Positions 1 to 6,459 of a stretch of 7,639 bases of DNA are shown here, one piece after another (the stretch's first letter is position 1; the number at the start of each line of letters is the position of its first letter). The notes under the pieces were generated by a model. It was not told the DNA's origin. It saw only the letters and a list, made by a program, of their open reading frames with translations, and ran no database searches. Origin of the DNA: an uncultured Bacilli bacterium. GTDB lineage: Bacteria > Bacillota_I > Bacilli_A > RFN20 > CAG-631. The stretch covers positions 1 through 7,639 of the forward strand of contig CAKPXW010000082.1 of NCBI GenBank assembly GCA_934202505.1, read 5' to 3'. The translations under genes were made by a program, and so were the position numbers.

Positions 1-16
1 TGTATCATTAAAAAAG

Positions 17-57
17 ATGTAGAAAAACCGACATTTAAATTTACCGATTTTCTACAT
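17..57. repeat. Inverted repeat upstream of the operon (terminator or operator)
   Basis: ATGTAGAAAA at 17-26 is perfectly complementary to TTTTCTACAT at 48-57, giving a 10-bp stem around a 21-base loop. The loop holds a direct repeat ACCGA (27-31 and 43-47) and a central palindrome ATTTAAAT. A T-rich run follows the right arm and an A-run precedes the left arm, so it could be the terminator of a gene ending just outside the window. The long loop and AT-only outer stem are unlike a good terminator, so an operator or recombinase-type dyad is an alternative. The dyad is seen directly; its function is unknown. Confidence 0.5.
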
Positions 58-113
58 TTTATTTTACCATTTACAATTGTTCAAGTTGATAATAAGATTA
101 AGGAAAAAACAAA

Positions 114-1337
114 ATGATAAAGTATGAAAGTGTTGGTTATAATCAGAATGTTTGCCTTGATACTGTAAGTATGCCATTATATGTATATTTAGAACTAAAT
201 AATAGTTGTAATTTAAGATGTAAATTTTGTTCTGTCTCAAATAAGAGCAATAATTATATAGAACTAGATATAGCCAAAAAAATTCTAAAAGAATTAAAAG
301 AAAATGGTATATATGATATTTATTACACTGGTGGCGAGCCTTTGCTTTATCCAAATTTTAAGGAACTTGTTGATTATGCATCTGAATTAGGAATGAGACA
401 AACTCTTTTAACGAATGGAATACTATTAAAAAAATATCAAAATATTCTTGAAAAAATATTATGTATATGTGTTTCGCTTCATGGTAGTAAACAAATTCAT
501 AATAAATTAACGAATTCTAAATGTTATGATGAAGTATTAGCTAATATCGAGTTGGCGAAGAAACTAACTAATGTAAAAATTAATTATACTGTTATTAGTG
601 ATAATCAAGATATTGATGAGATGACATTTGTTTTGGATTATGGTAAAAAGAATAATATTCCAATTTCGTTTGCTAAATATAATAATATTGGCGAAGGAAA
701 AAATAATAAATGCTATATTGATATTAATAAGTTTGTAAAGAATTTAGATTTATTAAAAAAACAAGGATATAATTTTTCTATTAATGATTGTATTGTGCCA
801 TGTACTATTGAAGAGAAATATTTATATTTAACACATGGATGTGGTGCTGGATATTTGTTTTGTAGCATTGACTATTGTGGAAATGTGAAAATATGTCCCA
901 GTTCTTCAAACTTCATAGGAAACATAAAAAAAGAAAGTTTTAAAAAAATTTGGAATCAAAGTTCTATGAAAAATTATAGAAAATTTCAATGGATTCCAGA
1001 ATATTGTAAGGTATGCAAAAATTTAGCAAGGTGTAGGTGTGGATGCAAAATCGAGCTAGGTAATAAAATGGATATGCTTAATGACTTTTTGGTAAAAAAT
1101 GAAATGGAAGAAATCTGGAATAAAATAAAAAATAAGCATATGAAAGTAAATATATCTATATTAAGGAAAGAAGGAAAAGATTTTATTAGTTTATCAAATC
1201 CACCAAGAAAATATAATTTAGAATCAATGAACGTGATAAAAAAAATAAATGATGGGACAAAACTAAAAGAACTTGAAAAATATAAAAATTTAATAATTGC
1301 TTTATATAGAGATGAAATAATAAAGGAGGATGACTAA
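114..1337 (+). CDS. Radical SAM/SPASM peptide maturase (first of pair)
   Basis: Probable RiPP-modifying radical SAM enzyme, 407 residues, cytoplasmic. The cluster-binding motif CNLRCKFC gives Cys32, Cys36 and Cys39 for the SAM-cleaving [4Fe-4S] cluster, and TGGEP (72-76) is the usual SAM-amine-binding loop. The C-terminal SPASM domain fits the family spacing well: Cys243-X12-Gly-X4-Cys261, then Cys298-X2-Cys301-X5-Cys307-X3-Cys311, predicting two auxiliary clusters. The classical last SPASM cysteine is absent; Cys250, Cys255 or Cys309 could stand in. Residues about 344-407 form a small strand-strand-helix-helix extension resembling a reduced PqqD-like peptide-recognition domain (inference). 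The start follows AAGGA at 100-104 with nine bases of spacing. The gene leads the operon, abuts the second radical SAM gene, and the locus ends in a cysteine-rich mini-gene, so the likely substrate is that peptide. The bond formed (thioether, C-C or epimerisation) cannot be read from sequence. Family assignment is secure, specific role is not. Confidence 0.9.
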   Translation: MIKYESVGYNQNVCLDTVSMPLYVYLELNNSCNLRCKFCSVSNKSNNYIELDIAKKILKELKENGIYDIYYTGGEPLLYPNFKELVDYASELGMRQTLLTNGILLKKYQNILEKILCICVSLHGSKQIHNKLTNSKCYDEVLANIELAKKLTNVKINYTVISDNQDIDEMTFVLDYGKKNNIPISFAKYNNIGEGKNNKCYIDINKFVKNLDLLKKQGYNFSINDCIVPCTIEEKYLYLTHGCGAGYLFCSIDYCGNVKICPSSSNFIGNIKKESFKKIWNQSSMKNYRKFQWIPEYCKVCKNLARCRCGCKIELGNKMDMLNDFLVKNEMEEIWNKIKNKHMKVNISILRKEGKDFISLSNPPRKYNLESMNVIKKINDGTKLKELEKYKNLIIALYRDEIIKEDD

Positions 1338-2519
1338 ATGTTAAAAAGAAAGCTAAAAGATCAAAGAAATTTGATTCTTTGGAATGGAAAATATTATGTT
1401 GTTAATGATTTGACATTTGAGCTACTTGATATGTTTGACAAAAATATTAAATTAAAAGATATTGAAAAAAGAACTGGCTACAATCAAAAAGAGTTAAAAA
1501 TTTTATATTCAGAAATAGAACAAAAATTATTGTCCAAGGACTATTATGAGAATAACTTAAAATTAGATACTCCAATTAAAATTCAATGGAAAATTACTAA
1601 TAAATGTAATTTAAAGTGTAAGCATTGTTATTTGGGAAAATTGGATGGATTTGAACTTCCTTTTGAAAAGGCTAATGAAATAGCAGATACAATAATTAAT
1701 TCAAATGTAATGGAGGTTACAATATCTGGTGGTGAATGTTTAACATATAAAGGGATAGAAAAGATAATTAAAAAATTCCTTATAAATGGAATTAAAGTTG
1801 ATGTGTTTACAAATGCCTTATTGTTAAAAAATGTGTTAGATAAGATTGATTCAGATATTTTAAACAAAAGTGCCTTATTATTTTATGTTAGTGTTGATGG
1901 ATTGAAAAGTAGTCATGAACAAATAAGAGGAAAAAATACATTTGATAAAACGATTGAAAATATTAAATATGCTATTGAAAAAGGTTATCCAATAGTAACA
2001 AATACAGTTATAAATAAAATCAATTATTGTGATATAATGGATATGATAGTTTTATTGAAGCAAATGGGAGTTAAAGATGTACAACTATCAAATCTAATTG
2101 TTCAAGGAAGTGCTGACAACAGTATGAAAATTTCACTTTCAGAACAAATGGCATTGAAAGAGAAAATCAATGATTTATATAAAGAACATCCAGAATTTGG
2201 ATATATATATTATTCAGAAGTGCCAGATAGTGATGGAGTAAGAAAAGTATATTCTTTAAGTAATGGTAAAAAGGATTTTATAGGAAATGATAATTGGAAA
2301 TGCACTGCTGGTGTTGCCAGAGTAACCATAGATTCAAATGGAAAAGTTTATTGTTGTCCATTTATTAAAGACAGTTATCTTGGCGATTTAAATAAAGAAA
2401 ATTTATCTGAGGTATGGGACAATGTTAATAGATTTAAATTCTTAAAAAGATTATCAGAAGAAAATACTGATAGAGTTTGCTTAGCAATAAAACAAGGAAA
2501 GAAAGGTGAAAGAGAATGA
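1338..2519 (+). CDS. Radical SAM peptide maturase with N-terminal RRE and half-SPASM (Twitch-like) end
   Basis: Second radical SAM enzyme, 393 residues. Residues about 10-75 (from NLILWNGKYYVVND, through LLDMFDKN, to a helical end) look like a PqqD-type RiPP recognition element, which in this family binds the precursor leader. The core carries CNLKCKHC (Cys90, Cys94, Cys97). The SAM-binding loop is SGGEC (130-134), with cysteine where proline is usual. Near the C-terminus Cys322-X12-Gly335-X4-Cys340 matches the first half of a SPASM domain, with Cys339 beside it and a lone Cys381. The usual CX2CX5CX3C second half is missing and the protein stops 12 residues after Cys381. I see no frameshift restoring it in other frames, so it is probably a natural half-SPASM enzyme with one auxiliary cluster. 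AGGAGG at 1324-1329 lies eight bases before the ATG. It directly abuts the upstream gene and overlaps the next by ATGA, indicating coupled translation. It probably acts on the peptide at 4262-4384; the chemistry is unknown. Confidence 0.88.
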   Translation: MLKRKLKDQRNLILWNGKYYVVNDLTFELLDMFDKNIKLKDIEKRTGYNQKELKILYSEIEQKLLSKDYYENNLKLDTPIKIQWKITNKCNLKCKHCYLGKLDGFELPFEKANEIADTIINSNVMEVTISGGECLTYKGIEKIIKKFLINGIKVDVFTNALLLKNVLDKIDSDILNKSALLFYVSVDGLKSSHEQIRGKNTFDKTIENIKYAIEKGYPIVTNTVINKINYCDIMDMIVLLKQMGVKDVQLSNLIVQGSADNSMKISLSEQMALKEKINDLYKEHPEFGYIYYSEVPDSDGVRKVYSLSNGKKDFIGNDNWKCTAGVARVTIDSNGKVYCCPFIKDSYLGDLNKENLSEVWDNVNRFKFLKRLSEENTDRVCLAIKQGKKGERE

Positions 2520-4228
2520 TAAGATTAGAGGAGTTTAAGGATTATAAAAAACTTTTGGAGGCTACTATAACAAACAAAGCATTCAGAAGTCGTATGATGT
2601 TTGAAGGAATAGAAGATAGGGATTTTGCTAGAAGAATATTAAAATATATTAGTGCATTAAATAAAGGAATAAACTCTGATGAATTAGATAATATTTTAAA
2701 TAATATTAGAAAAGACACAGAAGAATATTATGAAAAATCACAAAAAGAAGAAGATTTAAATAAAAAAGTATCTTACGCATTAAGATCTCTTGCATATTTT
2801 TACTTTTTGGAGAGTATGGATGAACATTCAATATTAAGTGATAGTATTATTGACGAAATTCAAAAAAAATATCCTGATGATTATTTAAATATAATATCTC
2901 AAATTGATAAAGCTTATTTATCTATCGATACAAAAGAAAAAACTAAATTATCTGACAATAATTTGGTGGTATCAGATGACTTATTAAAAAAGTATATCAT
3001 TTTAAAACAATGGCAAGATAAACAACATCACTTTTTTGAAGAAGGTTATGGAAAATATTTAGAAAAGTTACAACAAGTATATTGTAAAGATGATTCTATG
3101 GATTCATTTTCATTAGAACAATTTACCCTTAGAAAAAGATTATTTGATTCACTGGCAGAAAAAAAGATATTGGATTTAGATACATGTAGTATTTTAAGTG
3201 AATTATATATAAAAAAATTTGTTGTAAAATTTATAGGTGGAAAAATGTATGGCTTGTCTGTTCTAAATAGTAAAGGGATAAAAGTACCATTTAGTATGGT
3301 TGTTCCAACTGGAGTTAATGTAGCTACTGAAGATTTAAAATTTTTGGAAGAAAAGTATGATCATTATTCAGTAAGGAGTTCAGCAGATATAGAAGATGGT
3401 GAAAAAAATTCTTTCGCTGGTATGTTTGATTCATATTTAAATGTTTCTTCTAAAGATGTGTTAGAAAATATTGTTAAAGTAAAAGACTCAATAAACAATG
3501 AACGTTTAAAAGAGTATATTCAAGTTAATGGTCTTGATCAGCCACATATGGCTGTTGTTATACAATCATTTAAAGAACCAACTCATGCTGGGGTTTGGAT
3601 AGGTAATTCCGATAATTCTGGTGTTCTTGAATGGGTTGAAGGCAATGGTGAAAAATTAGTGTCTGGCTCAAGTACACCTCATTCTGAAATATGGAATGAT
3701 GGTAGATGTGCTAATTCGTTAGAATTAAATAATCAACCAATTGGAAGCAAAATGTTGGAGTATCAACAAAAAGTTGGTAGTAATGCAGATTTTGAATGGA
3801 TGATTTTGGATGGAGAATTAATTATGCTACAATTTAGACCTGTTACAAAAAAGGTAATTGTTAGTAATGAATATGGAACTTCAAAAGAAGAAGGGTTATT
3901 TGGAATACCTGCAGCACCTGGCATTGTATCTGGAGAGGGAAGATATTTAGATTCACCAAGTGATGAAATAGTTGCTAACAAAATATTACTAGCAATGATG
4001 ACTGATCCAGATTGGTTACCACATTTAATGAATTCCAAAGGAGCTGTTACTGCATATGGAGGTTTTCTCTGCCATACTGCTATTGTATGTAGAGAATTAG
4101 GAATTCCATGTGTAACCGGAATAGGTGAGGAAGCTCTTGAAGAATTGTGTAATCAACATGACGTAATTGAAGTTAATGGAAATAATGGTAATGTTAAAGT
4201 TCTTGAAAAAAAAAGAAGAATGATTTAG
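2516..4228 (+). CDS. PEP-synthase/PPDK-like swivelling-His phosphotransferase lacking the PEP barrel, with novel N-terminal domain
   Basis: A 570-residue relative of phosphoenolpyruvate synthase, pyruvate phosphate dikinase and rifampin phosphotransferase. Residues about 236-445 form the ATP-grasp-like nucleotide domain: FIGGKMYGLSVLNSKGI with Lys243, VRSSADIED (286-294) followed by SFAGMFDSYLNV, a MAVVIQSF...HAGVW segment, and LQFRPVT closing the domain at about 438-444. Residues about 450-570 are the mobile phosphohistidine domain (GIPAAPGIVSGEG, MMTDPDWLP, GGFLCHTAIVCRELGIP), with predicted phospho-accepting His520. It ends there, so the PEP/pyruvate TIM barrel of true PEP synthase is absent and PEP synthesis by this chain is unlikely. 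Residues 1 to about 230 are charged, mostly helical and unrecognised; they may bind the phosphate acceptor. In the family, ATP phosphorylates the histidine, which swivels to a second site. Here the acceptor could be the precursor peptide, a small molecule or a partner (inference). The start overlaps the previous stop, with AAAGGTG seven bases upstream. Confidence 0.85.
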   Translation: MIRLEEFKDYKKLLEATITNKAFRSRMMFEGIEDRDFARRILKYISALNKGINSDELDNILNNIRKDTEEYYEKSQKEEDLNKKVSYALRSLAYFYFLESMDEHSILSDSIIDEIQKKYPDDYLNIISQIDKAYLSIDTKEKTKLSDNNLVVSDDLLKKYIILKQWQDKQHHFFEEGYGKYLEKLQQVYCKDDSMDSFSLEQFTLRKRLFDSLAEKKILDLDTCSILSELYIKKFVVKFIGGKMYGLSVLNSKGIKVPFSMVVPTGVNVATEDLKFLEEKYDHYSVRSSADIEDGEKNSFAGMFDSYLNVSSKDVLENIVKVKDSINNERLKEYIQVNGLDQPHMAVVIQSFKEPTHAGVWIGNSDNSGVLEWVEGNGEKLVSGSSTPHSEIWNDGRCANSLELNNQPIGSKMLEYQQKVGSNADFEWMILDGELIMLQFRPVTKKVIVSNEYGTSKEEGLFGIPAAPGIVSGEGRYLDSPSDEIVANKILLAMMTDPDWLPHLMNSKGAVTAYGGFLCHTAIVCRELGIPCVTGIGEEALEELCNQHDVIEVNGNNGNVKVLEKKRRMI

Positions 4229-4246
4229 CACAAAATTATTGAAGTG

Positions 4247-4256
4247 AAAGGTGGTG
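4247..4256 (+). promoter_or_regulatory. Ribosome binding site of the small precursor gene
   Basis: AAAGGTGGTG lies five bases before the ATG at 4262; its GGTGG core is seven bases away. It is a good Shine-Dalgarno match in an otherwise AT-rich 33-base gap. It supports translation of the 40-codon frame, which would otherwise be overlooked for its length. Confidence 0.75.
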
Positions 4257-4261
4257 AAACA

Positions 4262-4384
4262 ATGATAAATTTCATAAAGAAATTATTTAAAAGAAATAGT
4301 AATCTTTTAATTAATTTAAATAATGTAAATAAGACATTATCTATGTCTATGGCTGGAAATGGTAACTGTTCTGACTGTTGCTAA
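4262..4384 (+). CDS. Small Cys-ending RiPP precursor peptide (40 aa)
   Basis: An unannotated-size gene of 40 codons ending in tandem stops (TAATAA). The N-terminal part, beginning MINFIKKLFKRNSN, is basic and amphipathic, followed by an Asn/Leu-rich stretch; this is leader-like. The C-terminal part, SMSMAGNGNCSDCC (residues 27-40), is small, polar and Gly/Asn/Ser-rich, with three cysteines at 36, 39 and 40 as the final residues, which looks like a core peptide. There is no double-glycine site unless cleavage falls near AGNG. It has a clear ribosome binding site, lies 33 bases behind the phosphotransferase gene on the same strand and is followed at once by a terminator, so it is probably the last gene of the operon. 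Neighbouring radical SAM and YcaO enzymes are typical RiPP tailoring enzymes, making this the likely substrate. Cysteines could become thioether donors or azolines; Ser27, Ser29 and Ser37 are other candidates. I recognise no named family. Function is inferred from context. Confidence 0.85.
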   Translation: MINFIKKLFKRNSNLLINLNNVNKTLSMSMAGNGNCSDCC

Positions 4385-4395
4385 TAAAAACAGCA

Positions 4396-4428
4396 TAATA
4401 AAAAAAGCCGTTAGGCTTTTTTATTATA
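4396..4428. terminator. Bidirectional rho-independent terminator between precursor and YcaO genes
   Basis: An A-run then GCC, a GTTA loop, and GGC with a six-T run form a stem at about 4401-4422 (GCC/GGC plus six A:T pairs). The ATAAT/ATTAT flanks extend the complementarity after a one-base slip. A-tract and T-tract are symmetric, so it can stop the operon on the plus strand and the convergent YcaO transcript on the minus strand. The YcaO stop codon (4411-4413) lies inside the hairpin, and the precursor stop lies 11 bases before it. Confidence 0.85.
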
Positions 4429-6312
4429 TACCAATGAATCATTATTAACAAATTTAGGATTTAGACTCGATAAATATTCCCTTGGATTATTAATAATATA
4501 TTGAATATATTTGGTAATATTTTCATCTTTGACATTATAGTATTCCTTATTTGTAATACAATTAACTGTTATTTTATAGGTTAGTATTTTTTGCTGATTT
4601 AATTTAAAGTTTTCTATTTTATATTGTAATAGTTGCTGAAGTTCTTTGGTTTTAGAACATAAAATGCATAAAACCATTAATAAACTAGTAAAGTCTAATT
4701 TATAATAATCACTTATCTCGTTTGTATGAAATAAATCAGATGGTTTAATCATTTCATCATATTTTAATAATTTATTATTATTTAAAAATATATTGATAAA
4801 ATAAAGCATTTCTTTCTTTGAAACTTCTAGTATATGTGTGTAAGTATATTTAAGCTTATCATAATTTTTATTAACATTTAAATCTTCAATATCATAGCAA
4901 TCAACAGTTGTCATATATGGAATATAAACTCTATAAGTATCAAATCCTAAATTGTTATAATCAATTACATATATATTTTCCTTAATTAAAAATTTTAAAT
5001 AATTTAATACTTCCTTATTTGAAGTTAGATAATCTTTGAAATGTAATTGTGATATATTAATATAACTGTTATTAAAAAAATTTTTTGTTAAATAACCATT
5101 GTTGTTATTAAAACATCTTAACCAATTATATGATCTAAATGATGCACCATACTTTTGTATTAGCTCTTCTGCTTTTAAATTAGGAACCATCTTTTGTTTT
5201 AATTCCTTAAAATTTACTCCCTGCATCATTTCTGTTATGCATCTTGATAGTGCAATATTAAATGATGTATCCGAACCCATTGTAAATGTATATTTATTGT
5301 GTTTTTTATCAAATAACAAAAATCCTATTACAGGATACTTTCCTAAAGAACAATCTTTTATATAATACTCAAATCCCTTCTTTTTTAGAAGAACTAACAT
5401 TTTCTTATTTTTTTCTGTAAGTGGGTATGAGGATATATCTATATTTCTTATTAAAATATTTTCTTCCAAACATTTTTGATAGCAATGACGCTCAAATATT
5501 TCAAAAATTGCTTGATTAACTGCTTCTTCAAAAGTATTACCAGATGCTAATCCATTAGTATGGCAGAATGAACAAATTGCATTAATTGGTATTAATTCTT
5601 TTTTATTAGTTTTAATATTGGTAGCTTCTGATACATTGAAGTATATTTTGTTTAAATCAAAAAAATTTTTTTTATATTCATTAGATGCCATATTGAGTAA
5701 AATTTCATATATATTATGTTTTTTATCAATAATATTTGTTTTAATTCTTTTTTTATTTAACATATTGCTTTGTAATCTTTCAATTAATTCGGCATATGCT
5801 GAAGCTTTTGCAAGTTCTAATGTTGTTCCTTTTCCGTTAGCACCCTTACCATTATTTAATTCTAATCTTATAGAATATGATCCACGTAAACTTCTTTTTA
5901 ATCCTTTTTCAGAAATTTGATAGTTATTTGTTTTTAAAATATCTTTTATTATTTTAACTGTTTCTGAAGGTTGTCTATCCTTTCTTGAATTTGCACAGTT
6001 TTCATATGAAATTGTATTATGATTTTTAGTCGAATAATAATATGTTATAATCTTTAAAATATCAGAATGGGCATTAATTTCGGATACTTTTGATATTATA
6101 TTTATGTTTTTGTAATTTTCCTTTTCTATTAATGATTTTATTTTATTATCCATTATAATTGTTTTACAATCACTGAGAATTAAATAATTTATAATATGAG
6201 ATATATTTTGAGAATTTAATTTATTTTTTTTAATATAAAAAATCAAGTATGTATTATTTGGTAGATTTAAATAATCTATTTTTTTTGAAGTAGTAATAAT
6301 ACCAACATTCAT
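4411..6312 (-). CDS. YcaO-family ATP-dependent peptide backbone-modifying protein
   Basis: A 633-residue stand-alone YcaO protein. The YcaO fold begins near residue 113 with PSETVKIIKDILK and SYSIRLELNN. The ATP/Mg-binding signatures are all present: NGKGTTLELAKASAYAELIERLQ (Glu175, Glu178), NGLASGNTFEEAVNQAIFEIFERH (253-276, with Glu271 and Glu274) and SDTSFNIALSRCITEMMQG (Glu361, Gln364). The family activates a backbone amide with ATP, then closes an azoline from Cys/Ser/Thr or adds sulfur or an amine. Residues 1 to about 110 are an unrecognised extension, and no E1-like (cyclodehydratase C) or TfuA partner is visible in the window. The C-terminus, ending SLVYNKKA, lacks the Pro-rich PxPxP tail of many azoline-forming members. 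Residues after about 540 are helical. Cys247 and Cys250 form a CSFC pair just before the second motif. On the minus strand AAGGAAGTG (+ strand 6320-6328) precedes the ATG. It converges on the precursor gene, and is probably a tailoring enzyme for it. Confidence 0.9.
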   Translation of the reverse strand: MNVGIITTSKKIDYLNLPNNTYLIFYIKKNKLNSQNISHIINYLILSDCKTIIMDNKIKSLIEKENYKNINIISKVSEINAHSDILKIITYYYSTKNHNTISYENCANSRKDRQPSETVKIIKDILKTNNYQISEKGLKRSLRGSYSIRLELNNGKGANGKGTTLELAKASAYAELIERLQSNMLNKKRIKTNIIDKKHNIYEILLNMASNEYKKNFFDLNKIYFNVSEATNIKTNKKELIPINAICSFCHTNGLASGNTFEEAVNQAIFEIFERHCYQKCLEENILIRNIDISSYPLTEKNKKMLVLLKKKGFEYYIKDCSLGKYPVIGFLLFDKKHNKYTFTMGSDTSFNIALSRCITEMMQGVNFKELKQKMVPNLKAEELIQKYGASFRSYNWLRCFNNNNGYLTKNFFNNSYINISQLHFKDYLTSNKEVLNYLKFLIKENIYVIDYNNLGFDTYRVYIPYMTTVDCYDIEDLNVNKNYDKLKYTYTHILEVSKKEMLYFINIFLNNNKLLKYDEMIKPSDLFHTNEISDYYKLDFTSLLMVLCILCSKTKELQQLLQYKIENFKLNQQKILTYKITVNCITNKEYYNVKDENITKYIQYIINNPREYLSSLNPKFVNNDSLVYNKKA

Positions 6313-6350
6313 TATATATCACTTCCTTTTAAGTAAAAATAATTGTATAT

Positions 6351-6379
6351 ATTATACAATATAATCTTTTAATTTACAA
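6351..6379 (-). promoter_or_regulatory. Putative housekeeping promoter of the YcaO gene
   Basis: On the minus strand TTGTAA (complement of 6374-6379) and TATAAT (complement of 6351-6356) are separated by exactly 17 bases. The -10 is a perfect consensus and the -35 matches four of six. It lies about 40 bases before the YcaO start codon, leaving room for the ribosome binding site. Such matches arise easily in AT-rich DNA, but spacing and position are right. Confidence 0.6.
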
Positions 6380-6407
6380 TTTGTTAGATGAAATTTGTGC
6401 ATAATAG

Positions 6408-6436
6408 TTGAAGTTTTTTTGGAAATATGTTAATAT
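6408..6436 (+). promoter_or_regulatory. Putative promoter of the S51 peptidase gene
   Basis: TTGAAG at 6408-6413 and TAATAT at 6431-6436 are 17 bases apart, each matching the vegetative consensus at four of six positions. A transcript would start shortly before GAGGGG (6449-6454), the ribosome binding site of the gene at 6460. It sits back to back with the YcaO promoter, so one regulator binding between them could affect both. Confidence 0.45.
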
Positions 6437-6459
6437 ATATAGTCAAATGAGGGGATTTT

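Noticed and set aside
88..104. Promoter for the first radical SAM gene using GATAAT at 88-93
   Set aside because: No -35 element lies at 16-18 bases (candidates are at 12 or 19), and the transcript would start on top of the ribosome binding site.
64..354. 96-codon open frame on the minus strand
   Set aside because: It lies mostly antisense to the first radical SAM gene, has no good ribosome binding site, and its Tyr/Leu/Asn-rich composition is what antisense AT-rich coding DNA gives.
2459..2519. Frameshift causing loss of the second SPASM half
   Set aside because: Neither other plus-strand frame shows the CX2CX5C pattern downstream, and the stop overlaps the next start in a normal ATGA coupling.
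3763..4038. Minus-strand frame of 91 codons inside the phosphotransferase gene
   Set aside because: It is antisense to the conserved ATP and phosphohistidine domains, with no start signal or recognisable family.
2516..4228. Naming this gene a phosphoenolpyruvate synthase (ppsA) or PPDK
   Set aside because: The PEP/pyruvate-binding barrel is absent and the N-terminus is unrelated, so only the phosphotransfer half of the family is supported.
5099..5920. Two plus-strand open frames (5099-5365 and 5618-5920) with hydrophobic stretches
   Set aside because: Both are antisense to conserved YcaO motifs on the minus strand; the apparent membrane segments mirror Asn/Lys-rich codons of the real gene.
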